Source of the DNA: Alphaproteobacteria bacterium
GTDB lineage: Bacteria > Pseudomonadota > Alphaproteobacteria > Sphingomonadales > Sphingomonadaceae
Length of the DNA: 8,002 bases
Direction of reading: 5' to 3'
Assembly: GCA_028293055.1 (NCBI GenBank)
Contig: JAQGLD010000329.1
Location: forward strand, 1-8,002
Shown: one piece after another, positions 1 through 6,395 of the stretch
Layout: each line of letters opens with the position of its first letter
Numbering within the stretch: the first letter of the stretch is position 1
Made by a program: the position numbers and the translations under genes
The notes under the pieces: generated by a model
What the model saw: only the letters and a program-made list of their open reading frames with translations
What the model was told of the DNA's origin: nothing
Database searches by the model: none

Positions 1-1
1 C

Positions 2-2080
2 GGAGAGGATTTCGGCTTTTACGGCACCGACAGCGGAGTCGCGCTGCAGGTCTTCGCCAACGTGCTGGTCACCTTCGCGCTGCTGATGAGCAGCCTCGCG
101 GTCCTCTTTCGAAGCGATAGCGCGCGGCGCGAACGCGAGGCGGCAGTGGCGCTCAGCGACGAACATTATCGGGTCGCAGAGCGGATTGCGAGGGTAGGCC
201 ACTGGCGGATCGAATTGCCGTCGGCTGCGGTGAAATGGTCGGACGAATTCAGGGCGATTTGCGGCCTTCCCGCCGATACCGAGCCCAATATGGATACCGC
301 GCTGGCCCTTTATCATCCCGAAGACGCAATTGCCGCCCGCCAGACCATCTTCGATGCCGCCGGATCGGGCAGCGACGGATGGGACCTGCCGAGGCGCCTG
401 CTGCGGCCCGACGGCGAGCTTCGATATATCCGTTCGCACGGCGTTTACGAGCGAGACGGGGACGGCCAGATCGTCGCCCTGTTCGGAGTGTTCGTCGACA
501 TCACCGAGCTCGAGCTGGCCCGTCATCAGGCCGAGGCGGCGACCACTTCGAAAGCGTCGTTCCTCGCCAATATGAGCCACGAGATCCGCACTCCGATGAA
601 CGGTGTGATGGGCTTTGCCGAGCTGCTGCTCGAGACCGACCTCGATTTCAACCAGCACCGCCAGGTCACCCTGATCCGCGAATCGGCGCAGGCGCTGCTC
701 AAGCTGCTCAACGACATCCTCGACATCTCGAAGATCGAGGCCGGCCAGCTCGAGATCAGCGCTGAGCCCTTCAACATCCGCCACGGAGTCAGGCAATGCG
801 TCCGCCTGATGACTCCGATGGCCGAGCAGCAAGGCCTCGAGCTCAGTGCCGATCTCGATCCGGACCTCCCTTCGGAGGCGATGATCGACGGGCTGCGGCT
901 GCGCCAGATCGTGCTCAACCTGCTCGGCAATGCGGTCAAGTTCACGCCCGCCGGATCGGTGAGCGTCGGCCTCCACCAGCGGGTCGACGATGACGGTGAT
1001 CGCAAGATAGTAATCACCGTTTCGGACACTGGAGTCGGAATCGCCGAGGACCGCATGGCCGCGATCTTCGATACCTTCGTCCAGGAGGATGTGTCGATCT
1101 CGCGCCGGTTCGGCGGCTCCGGGCTTGGCCTGAGCATCAGCCGTCATCTCGCCGATCTGATGGGGGGCTCGATCGAGCTCCAGAGCCGGGTCGGAGTCGG
1201 CACGACCGTCACCCTGGTCCTGCCGCTGAACGAGCCGGCGCCGAAGGCCTGTGCGGTTGAGCAGCAGCAGCCGGATCTCGACAATCCGCCGGCGCCGGCG
1301 CGAAGCGTCTCGGTGCTGCTGGTCGAGGATGTCGACATCAACCAGGAGCTGGTCACCGCGATGCTGACCCGGCTCGGCCACAGCATCGAGATCGCCTCCG
1401 ACGGGGCCGAGGCGCTCCGCCTCGCGGCGCGGCTCGAGGCCGACCCTGGGGCATGGGACCTCATCCTGATGGACCTGCAGATGCCGGTGATGGACGGCTT
1501 GACCGCAACCCGCGCGATCCGGGCCCTCGGCGGGCGCGCGGCCGAAATTCCGATCGTCGCCTTGACGGCGAGCGCGTTCGCAGCGGAAGTGCGCGAATGC
1601 CGGGACGCCGGAATGAACGACCATATCGCCAAGCCGATGGCGCTCGACGATCTGAGGCGGGCGCTGGGGCGCTGGCTCGGAACGGAAGCGCCGGGGCAGG
1701 CCAAGCCCTCCTTCGAGCCCGACACTCCGACCCTCCACGAGCGATTCGAGATGCGCTGCCGCAATTCTGCCCAGCGCCTCCAGGCGATCGCGGAGGACAT
1801 TCGCATGACCGGCGACGCCGAGGCCCCGCGGCTGCTTCGCGAGGCCGAGTCGATCGCCCATGTGATCGCCGGCACCGCTGGCATGTTCGGACGAGTCCCG
1901 CTCGGCGATCTTGCCGGCCATGTCGAAGCGCAGATCGGCAATATCGCATTCCACCGCTTCTTCCCGGCGCGCGACGCGGTCGTGCCGATCGAACGGCTCG
2001 CCCGAGTCCTCAGGCAAGGGCCGGCCATGGACGAGGCCGTCGTACCGCCGAGGGACCGCGCCGAAGCGCGCCGTAGCTGA
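2..2080 (+). CDS. Hybrid sensor histidine kinase, 5' end cut by window (TM-PAS-HisKA-HATPase-REC-HPt-like)
   Basis: A membrane-anchored sensor kinase that would autophosphorylate on His and pass the phosphate to its own receiver domain. The frame is open to the left edge, so the true start lies outside; a GTG at 62 sits inside a transmembrane helix and is unlikely to be the start. Numbering from that GTG: a hydrophobic helix runs from about 15 residues before it to residue 16, resembling the last helix of a MASE1-type sensor (inference). A PAS/PAC domain spans about 34-152. HisKA has the H-box NMSHEIRTPMNG with H173. The ATPase domain has the N-box NLLGNAVKF (N290), the G1 box DTGVGI and the G2 box GGSGLGLS. 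The receiver has the acidic pair E422/D423, phospho-acceptor D471 in LMDLQMPVMDG, T502 and K524. The C-terminal tail (about 560-645) looks like an HPt domain, with H600 in AHVIAGTAGMFG. The kinase and receiver cores look intact. The stimulus and the output partner are unknown. Confidence 0.93.
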   Translation, partial: GEDFGFYGTDSGVALQVFANVLVTFALLMSSLAVLFRSDSARREREAAVALSDEHYRVAERIARVGHWRIELPSAAVKWSDEFRAICGLPADTEPNMDTALALYHPEDAIAARQTIFDAAGSGSDGWDLPRRLLRPDGELRYIRSHGVYERDGDGQIVALFGVFVDITELELARHQAEAATTSKASFLANMSHEIRTPMNGVMGFAELLLETDLDFNQHRQVTLIRESAQALLKLLNDILDISKIEAGQLEISAEPFNIRHGVRQCVRLMTPMAEQQGLELSADLDPDLPSEAMIDGLRLRQIVLNLLGNAVKFTPAGSVSVGLHQRVDDDGDRKIVITVSDTGVGIAEDRMAAIFDTFVQEDVSISRRFGGSGLGLSISRHLADLMGGSIELQSRVGVGTTVTLVLPLNEPAPKACAVEQQQPDLDNPPAPARSVSVLLVEDVDINQELVTAMLTRLGHSIEIASDGAEALRLAARLEADPGAWDLILMDLQMPVMDGLTATRAIRALGGRAAEIPIVALTASAFAAEVRECRDAGMNDHIAKPMALDDLRRALGRWLGTEAPGQAKPSFEPDTPTLHERFEMRCRNSAQRLQAIAEDIRMTGDAEAPRLLREAESIAHVIAGTAGMFGRVPLGDLAGHVEAQIGNIAFHRFFPARDAVVPIERLARVLRQGPAMDEAVVPPRDRAEARRS

Positions 2081-2179
2081 ACCGTCGGTTGGTCCCCGTC
2101 GCGAGGAGCAGGTCGATATCTTAGCTGGCTTGTGAGTGAATAGGCGATTGGCTATGCCCGCGTCTCCATTGTCCGGATT

Positions 2180-2183
2180 GGAG
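2180..2183 (+). promoter_or_regulatory. Ribosome binding site that favours the GTG start of the SDR gene
   Basis: GGAG lies 6 bases before the GTG at 2190, which is normal spacing. It directly abuts the ATG at 2184, which is too close for that codon to use it. The other upstream candidates (GTG 2136, ATG 2154) have no better site. Confidence 0.5.
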
Positions 2184-2189
2184 ATGCCT

Positions 2190-3083
2190 GTGTCACTCGA
2201 AGGCCGCGTAGCGATCGTCACCGGGGCGGGTGGAGGGCTGGGACGCTCGCACGCTTTGTTCCTGGCGAGCCAGGGTGCGCGCATCGTGGTCAACGATGTC
2301 GCGCAGCACGCCGCCGACACCGTCGCCTCGGAAATCGCGGCCGCGGGCCATGAAGCGATCGCCGCCGCGGCTTCGGTAACCGACGAAGCCGCCGTCGAGG
2401 CGATGGTCGCTCGCACGATGGAGCGCTGGGGCCGGGTCGACATCCTCGTCAACAATGCCGGAATCCTGCGCGACCGCAGCTTCGCCCGAATGAGCATCGA
2501 CGATTTCCGGCTGGTCGTCGACGTCCACCTGATCGGCGCCGCGATCTGCACCAAGGCGGTGTGGGAGATCATGCGCGACCAGGCTTATGGGCGGGTGGTG
2601 ATGACGACATCCTCGTCGGGCCTCTACGGCAATTTCGGCCAGGCCAATTACGGCGCCGCCAAGATGGCCCTGGTCGGATTGATGCAGACCCTCGCCATCG
2701 AGGGCTCGAGGCACGGCATCCGGGTCAATTGCCTGGCGCCGACCGCCGCCACCCAGATGACCGAGGGAGTGCTGTCCGACGAAAGCCTGACCGCGCTCGA
2801 CCCCGCTCTGGTCAGCCCCGGCCTGCTCGCCCTCGTCGGCGAGGAGGCGCCGACGCGGGCGATCCTCTGCGCCGGAGCGGGTCATTTCGCGACCGCCAGC
2901 GTCACCTTGTCGCAAGGGGTCAGGATCGGCTCCGGCGCCGATGCCGGCGAGCGGCTGATCCGCGACTGGGACCGGGTCGCGGACCGCTCAGGCGAGATCG
3001 TACCGGGTTACGGCTTCACCCAGGCCGAGCGCGAACTCGCCAGCGTCGGATTGCACGCTCCGGTGGTGGCTTCGCGCGACTGA
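2190..3083 (+). CDS. SDR-family oxidoreductase, MFE-2-type (3R)-hydroxyacyl-CoA dehydrogenase-like
   Basis: A classical short-chain dehydrogenase, probably cytoplasmic, oxidising a 3-hydroxyacyl-CoA or similar secondary alcohol with NAD+. Numbered from the GTG at 2190 (297 residues): the Rossmann glycine motif TGAGGGLG is at 11-18, an Asp after beta-2 (VVND, D36) points to NAD over NADP, NNAG is at 88-91, and the catalytic residues are S141, Y154 and K158 (YGAAK). The stretch GLYGNFGQANYGAAK and the VVND strand are what one expects of the dehydrogenase unit of peroxisomal multifunctional enzyme 2 (HSD17B4). The usual tetrad Asn appears as His in DVHLIG, which I also associate with that subgroup. 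There is no fused hydratase or SCP2 domain. The start is uncertain: GTG 2190 has the best ribosome site, while ATG 2184, ATG 2154 and GTG 2136 are in frame and would only add an N-terminal tail. About 110 bp separate it from the kinase; I see no terminator there, so cotranscription is possible. The exact substrate cannot be read from the sequence. Confidence 0.9.
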   Translation: MSLEGRVAIVTGAGGGLGRSHALFLASQGARIVVNDVAQHAADTVASEIAAAGHEAIAAAASVTDEAAVEAMVARTMERWGRVDILVNNAGILRDRSFARMSIDDFRLVVDVHLIGAAICTKAVWEIMRDQAYGRVVMTTSSSGLYGNFGQANYGAAKMALVGLMQTLAIEGSRHGIRVNCLAPTAATQMTEGVLSDESLTALDPALVSPGLLALVGEEAPTRAILCAGAGHFATASVTLSQGVRIGSGADAGERLIRDWDRVADRSGEIVPGYGFTQAERELASVGLHAPVVASRD

Positions 3084-3092
3084 CCGGCGGGG

Positions 3093-3305
3093 TCAGCCCC
3101 GCGGCGGTTTCGCCCGCTTCGCCGGCCGCTCGAACTCCGCGAGCCCGATCTGAATCAGATAGCGAAGCGCATCGGTGCGGGTGACCTCGAGCAGGGGAGT
3201 CTCGGCCTGCAGCCGCTCGGCGCAGGCATCCACCCGATCGACCAGCGAGTCGGGAAGGCGGAGCGAGACCGCCTGCATGATCCTGTCCTTGCGCGGGCGT
3301 GCCAT
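3093..3305 (-). CDS. Small ribbon-helix-helix (CopG/Arc-like) DNA-binding protein
   Basis: A 70-residue protein with an Arc/MetJ/CopG-type fold: a basic N-terminus (MARPRKDR), a beta strand (AVSLRLP, about 12-18), helix A (SLVDRVDACAERLQA, about 20-34), and helix B starting at RTDALRYLIQIGLAEF (about 43-58), then a basic tail. Such proteins bind DNA as dimers through the paired strands and act as repressors or antitoxins. The ATG at 3305 is chosen because the fold begins right after it, although the frame stays open far upstream (to about 4193) as an antisense shadow. Its stop lies 9 bp from the convergent SDR stop. No toxin-like gene follows it, so a stand-alone regulator is more likely than a toxin-antitoxin pair (inference). 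The upstream region carries 10-bp-spaced repeats that may be its own operator. Confidence 0.75.
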   Translation of the reverse strand: MARPRKDRIMQAVSLRLPDSLVDRVDACAERLQAETPLLEVTRTDALRYLIQIGLAEFERPAKRAKPPRG

Positions 3306-3320
3306 GTTGACCTGGGTTTT

Positions 3321-3349
3321 CGTGTACGATAACTTACGACGCTTCACAA
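3321..3349 (-). promoter_or_regulatory. Possible promoter and operator of the ribbon-helix-helix gene
   Basis: Read on the minus strand, TTGTGA (3344-3349) and TACACG (3321-3326) are 17 bp apart, a fair -35 and a weak -10. Overlapping them on the plus strand, TACGA occurs at 3325-3329 and again at 3335-3339, exactly 10 bp apart, or one helical turn. Ribbon-helix-helix dimers often bind short direct repeats at about this spacing, so autoregulation is plausible. The implied leader is very short and the -10 is poor, so this is a guess. Confidence 0.3.
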
Positions 3350-3440
3350 CGTCATCATAGCGGCGGGGCCGTCTTTTGCCTGCAGCACGGCAGCATCGAA
3401 CCACCCTCCGCCGGCGCGTCCACGGCCGCCGGGCGCCTCG

Positions 3441-4019
3441 GTGAGCGCTCGAGCGATCCTCGAATGCGCTGCCGATCCGGTCGGCGATCGCTGGACGATC
3501 GCGCTGTGGCACGCCACCGCCGAGCTTCATGCCTGCCTCCATGTCCACAGGGAGGAGGGCGCCTTCGACGGGGCCGGGCGATGGCGGCGGCGGCACGTCC
3601 GCCACTGCCTCCTCGGCCGGCCCGCCGACCAGGCACGAGCGATGGCGATGGCGCTCCATTTCTGCGGCCTGATCCGAGCGACTGCGCGGGCCCATGCCGG
3701 CACTCGCCATGCCCGGCGCAGCTTCGAGCTCGCCTGCTCGGAACGCCTCGTCAAACGGCTGCGCGCGGCGGCCTCGGCGGTGCGGGACGCAGAGCCCGAT
3801 TCCTGGGCCGCCGAACGCTTCGAGAACGAAGCTGCGCTTCGGGAGCAGGGGCTCGAGCCCTCCGCGCCGCCAGCCGGCGACGGCAGCTTCGACAGGGACC
3901 GTGCCGCCACCCGCCACGGCAAGATCGCCGCCGACAACATCTCGCTGGTTCTGCGCGCCAGCCCCGCGGTCGCCGGGCCGACCCGGCAGGGCAGGGCGCA
4001 GATGCAGCTTCCGTTCTAA
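3441..4019 (+). CDS. Hypothetical protein, 192 residues, faint DUF2786/DUF7168-like middle
   Basis: I do not firmly recognise this protein. Codon use supports the plus strand: third positions are nearly all G or C, with the gcc, ctc, gag and cgc preference of the neighbours, while the overlapping frames read as arginine- and proline-rich shadows. The GTG at 3441 is the first available start; I see no clear ribosome site, so the start is weak. The protein appears cytoplasmic, with no signal peptide or membrane segment. The middle (about 48-110) is basic and helical, with a GRPADQARAMAMALHFCGL segment followed by SFELACSERLVKRL. That layout faintly recalls the C-terminal part of DUF2786/DUF7168 proteins, which are uncharacterised; this is pattern memory only. 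It holds four Cys, many His in the first 90 residues (CLHVH, RRRHVRHC) and a low-complexity charged linker, and ends in QMQLPF. It is transcribed divergently from the ribbon-helix-helix gene across 135 bp, so that regulator might control it. Confidence 0.6.
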   Translation: MSARAILECAADPVGDRWTIALWHATAELHACLHVHREEGAFDGAGRWRRRHVRHCLLGRPADQARAMAMALHFCGLIRATARAHAGTRHARRSFELACSERLVKRLRAAASAVRDAEPDSWAAERFENEAALREQGLEPSAPPAGDGSFDRDRAATRHGKIAADNISLVLRASPAVAGPTRQGRAQMQLPF

Positions 4020-4102
4020 GGGTCGCTCCTCAGCCGGCAGGCTTGGTCCCTGGATACGATGGTGTCGAGGACTTGGCCGGACAGGCGCCCGCCATGACCC
4101 CG

Positions 4103-4249
4103 TCATTTCTCGGTGAAGCGCTTGACCTTGACCGGCAATTTCTTGCCCTTGGTCCGCCGCGAGGGGATCTGGACCGGATTCTTCTTCTTCCACTGTGCCC
4201 AGGTCATCGGCCCCTCGGGCGTGTCGATCATCTCGTCATCCAGCGACAT
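4103..4249 (-). CDS. Small basic hypothetical protein, 48 residues
   Basis: A short gene supported by a strong ribosome site: AGGAG 5 bases before the ATG at 4249, with a second GGAGGAG just upstream. The protein has an acidic N-terminus (MSLDDEMID), a middle TPEGPMTWAQWKKKNP and a lysine/arginine-rich C-terminus (SRRTKGKKLPVKVKRF). It has no signal peptide or membrane segment. The basic tail could bind nucleic acid or the ribosome, but that is inference. The gene lies 40 bp after the stop of the gamma-glutamyltransferase-like gene on the same strand, so it is probably on the same transcript. In the 83 bp between its stop and the convergent gene ending at 4019 I see no clear terminator hairpin. 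I do not recognise a named family. Confidence 0.6.
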   Translation of the reverse strand: MSLDDEMIDTPEGPMTWAQWKKKNPVQIPSRRTKGKKLPVKVKRFTEK

Positions 4250-4254
4250 GTCAG

Positions 4255-4259
4255 CTCCT
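4255..4259 (-). promoter_or_regulatory. Ribosome binding site of the 48-residue gene
   Basis: AGGAG on the minus strand, 5 bases before the ATG at 4249. It is the main reason to accept this short gene and to prefer its start over the longer upstream frame that opens at 4534 inside the hydrolase gene. Confidence 0.55.
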
Positions 4260-4289
4260 GCTCCTCCGCGTGGGCGCTCGCTCGCACGC

Positions 4290-6107
4290 TCAATAGGCCA
4301 AAGCGCAGCCGTCCGCGCGCATCTCGGACGCCGCGGCATAAACGAGCCTGTCCCCGTCCGGCCGATATTCGACGCATTCGTAACGGCCGAAGCCGCCGTC
4401 CGAGGCTCCGATCTTCCAGCCCATGCCGGCGAGCCTGGCCCTCGTCGCCTCGGGCACTCCGCTCTCGAGCCGGAGCAGGCCGATCGGGCCCATGCCCGGG
4501 CTGTCCTCGCCCATCGACTGCGACGATCCCTCATGGTGCCAGCGCGGGGAATCGCCGGCGCCCTGCACGTCGAGCCCGTAATCCCGGCGGTTGAGGATGA
4601 TCTGGGTCTGGCCCTGCGGCTGCATGTCGCCGCCCATCACCCCGAAGGCGAGCCACGGCGCTCCGCCGCGCGTCGCGAAGCCGGGGATGATCGTCTGGAA
4701 CGGCCGCTTGCCCGGAGCGAAGATGTTGGGATGGCCGTCCTTGAGGCTGAACAATTGCCCCCGGTCCTGGAACATGAAGCCGAGCCCGTCGGCGACCAGA
4801 CCCGATCCCATCCCGCGGAAATTGGACTGGATCATCGACACCATCATCCCGTCGCTATCGGCGACCGAGAAATAGGTGGTGTCGCCATGGCTCGGCGCCT
4901 GGCCCGGATAGACCGGATCGAGGATCCGGTCCGGGCGGATCAGCTTCGCGCGCTGCGCGGCATAATCCTTCGAGATCAGCCATTCGACCGGCACCTTGGA
5001 GAAATTCGGATCGGCATAGAAACGCGCCCGGTCTTCGTAAGCGAGCCTTTTGGCCTCGACCTGGAGGTGGATCGAGAGCGGCGACTGGAATCCGGCGCCC
5101 TTCATGTCGAACTGCTCGAGCATGTTGAGCATCTGCAATGTCGCGATGCCCTGGGTGTTGGCGCCGAGCGCGTGGACCGTCACTCCGCGATAGTCGGTGG
5201 CATGCGGCTCGACCCATTCGCCCTGGTGTGTCGCAAGATCCTCGGCGCGCAGCCACCCGCCGATGCGCCGGAAATAGGCGTCGATCGTCCGTGCGATCTC
5301 GCCCTTGTAATAAGCGTCGCGTCCGCCCTGCGCGATCAGCCGATAGGTGCGCGCAAGGTCCGGATTGCGGAACAGCTGACCGGTCCGCGGGCCGCCATGG
5401 CCCATGCCCCAGGTGCGGACGGCATTGTCGGTTTCCTCGATCCCCGCGCCGGGCGCGAGGAAGGCGACGAGGTTGCGGCGGATATAATAAGCGATCACCT
5501 CCGGCACCGGCACGCCCTCGCTTGCATAAGCGATGGCCGGCTCGAACAATTCGGCCCATTTCAGCTTGCCGTAGCGCTGGTGGAGCATCCACCAGCCGTC
5601 GACCGCGCCGGGTACCGAGACCGCGACCGCGCCCAGCGCCGGCAGCGCTCCGCCGCGGGCGCGCGAGCGGGCGATATCGAGGGTCAGCGCCCGCGGGCTT
5701 CGGCCCGACCCGGCGAGGCCCATCACCTTTTTAGCCTTGGGGTCCCACAGCATCGCGAAGCAGTCGCCGCCTATTCCCGACGAGGTCGGCTCGAGGAAGC
5801 CGAGGCACGCATTCATCGCCACCGCGGCATCGACCGCCGAGCCGCCTTTCTTGAGCATCTCGATCGCTGCGAGGGTGGCGAGCGGATGGGCCGATCCGGC
5901 GGCGCCGTGCGTCCCGTAGACCGCCGATCGAGAGCCGAAGCTGACACCGACCGGCCGGTCGCCGGCATGTACGTCGGGGCGGTTGAACGTGTCGGCGCCG
6001 GGATCGGCGAACGGCGCTGGCGGGGCGTCGCCGCCGCGCGCCTGGGCTGCGAGCGGCGCCGCGATGGCTGCTGCCGGAAGCGAGGCGAGAAAGCGTCTGC
6101 GGTGCAC
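4290..6107 (-). CDS. Gamma-glutamyltransferase-like Ntn hydrolase with Tat signal
   Basis: A 605-residue exported member of the gamma-glutamyltransferase (GGT) family, made as a proenzyme that cuts itself at a Thr. The GTG at 6107 is chosen because GGAG lies 7 bases upstream and the protein then begins with a twin-arginine signal (HRRRFLASLP, hydrophobic AAAIAAPLAAQA), predicting export to the periplasm. The upstream in-frame ATG at 6209 lies in a repeat. The large-subunit part has SAVDAAVAMNACLGFLEP and the GIGGD motif at 111-115. The nucleophile is expected at T410 in GDTTYFSVAD, and the likely oxyanion glycines are G492/G493 in MGGDMQPQG. Two key GGT motifs differ: where E. coli GGT has the glutamate-binding Arg (RExAP) this has GSGRSP (R136 shifted), and the Ser-Ser pair 21 residues before the glycines is Q471-T472. 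This suggests the GGT-like (YwrD or acylase-like) branch, so glutathione may not be the substrate. Length and framing look intact. Confidence 0.9.
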   Translation of the reverse strand: MHRRRFLASLPAAAIAAPLAAQARGGDAPPAPFADPGADTFNRPDVHAGDRPVGVSFGSRSAVYGTHGAAGSAHPLATLAAIEMLKKGGSAVDAAVAMNACLGFLEPTSSGIGGDCFAMLWDPKAKKVMGLAGSGRSPRALTLDIARSRARGGALPALGAVAVSVPGAVDGWWMLHQRYGKLKWAELFEPAIAYASEGVPVPEVIAYYIRRNLVAFLAPGAGIEETDNAVRTWGMGHGGPRTGQLFRNPDLARTYRLIAQGGRDAYYKGEIARTIDAYFRRIGGWLRAEDLATHQGEWVEPHATDYRGVTVHALGANTQGIATLQMLNMLEQFDMKGAGFQSPLSIHLQVEAKRLAYEDRARFYADPNFSKVPVEWLISKDYAAQRAKLIRPDRILDPVYPGQAPSHGDTTYFSVADSDGMMVSMIQSNFRGMGSGLVADGLGFMFQDRGQLFSLKDGHPNIFAPGKRPFQTIIPGFATRGGAPWLAFGVMGGDMQPQGQTQIILNRRDYGLDVQGAGDSPRWHHEGSSQSMGEDSPGMGPIGLLRLESGVPEATRARLAGMGWKIGASDGGFGRYECVEYRPDGDRLVYAAASEMRADGCALAY

Positions 6108-6114
6108 TGGCGGT

Positions 6115-6118
6115 CTCC
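6115..6118 (-). promoter_or_regulatory. Ribosome binding site of the GGT-like gene
   Basis: GGAG on the minus strand, 7 bases before the GTG at 6107. Together with the twin-arginine signal that begins right after that GTG, it fixes the start. I see no convincing promoter further upstream. Confidence 0.55.
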
Positions 6119-6203
6119 GATCTTGCACGAACGAAGAGCATCGCGGAGGCATCGGGGTCTGGCAAGCACCTAGGACGGAAACCACGGCAATTGCACCCGC
6201 AGA

Positions 6204-6288
6204 CGTCACCCTGAACTCGTTTCAGGGTCCAGCTGGTCGCCGGCGGGAGAGGTGGAGGACTGGATGCTGAAACAAGTTCGGCATGACG
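6204..6288. repeat. 85-bp inverted-repeat intergenic element (sphingomonad REP/MITE-like)
   Basis: Two 28-bp arms (6204-6231 and 6261-6288) are imperfect inverted copies. Both begin CGTCA, share GAACT-x-GTTTCAG and end TCCA when read inward, with 6 differences. Each arm also folds on itself: ACCCTGAA with TTCAGGGT (6208-6215 and 6221-6228), and ATGCTGAA with TTCGGCAT (6264-6271 and 6277-6284, one mismatch). The 29 bp between them is unrelated. I recognise this pattern from memory as a dispersed intergenic repeat of sphingomonads; its minus-strand translation, HAELVSAS followed by WTLKRVQGD, is a familiar spurious peptide. It sits between two divergent genes, about 100 bp from each start. It has no coding capacity of its own. 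Confidence 0.8.
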
Positions 6289-6395
6289 GTGTGGAAAACC
6301 GTCGGGTAACGCTGACCAGAGCGCAGGATGGACCGCGCGGGGCCGCGGTGCGTTAGGGCAGGTTCGGTGGGGCGATTTCGGAGCTTTCAATCATT
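6289..6395. other. Leader region of the lipoprotein gene
   Basis: Non-coding. A perfect 6-bp stem (ACCGCG at 6332-6337 with CGCGGT at 6344-6349, 6-base loop) is present with no T run, so it is not an intrinsic terminator. CGGAG at 6379-6383 is the only ribosome-site-like sequence before the TTG at 6396, at a rather long 12 bases. I see no clear promoter. Confidence 0.35.

Noticed and set aside
1144..2028. Open frame of 294 codons on the minus strand within the kinase gene
   Set aside because: Ser/Arg/Ala-rich shadow opposite well-conserved ATPase and receiver motifs.
3093..3305. Toxin-antitoxin pair with the ribbon-helix-helix protein as antitoxin
   Set aside because: No small toxin-like gene (RelE, PIN or similar) lies on the same strand beside it; the downstream neighbour is a convergent metabolic gene.
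3306..4193. N-terminal extension of the ribbon-helix-helix frame by 296 codons
   Set aside because: It is antisense to the 192-residue gene with poor codon use; the recognisable fold starts at the ATG at 3305.
4113..6173. Long open frame of 686 codons on the plus strand, opposite the GGT-like gene
   Set aside because: Antisense shadow in GC-rich DNA. The translation is rich in Arg, Ala and His with no recognisable domain, while the minus strand encodes an intact family member.
6332..6349. GC-rich hairpin upstream of the lipoprotein gene as an intrinsic terminator
   Set aside because: The 6-bp stem has no following T run in either direction.
5731..6390. Minus-strand frame containing the HAELVSAS and WTLKRVQGD peptides
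   Set aside because: It translates the intergenic inverted repeat and then runs out of frame into the GGT-like gene; a spurious ORF.
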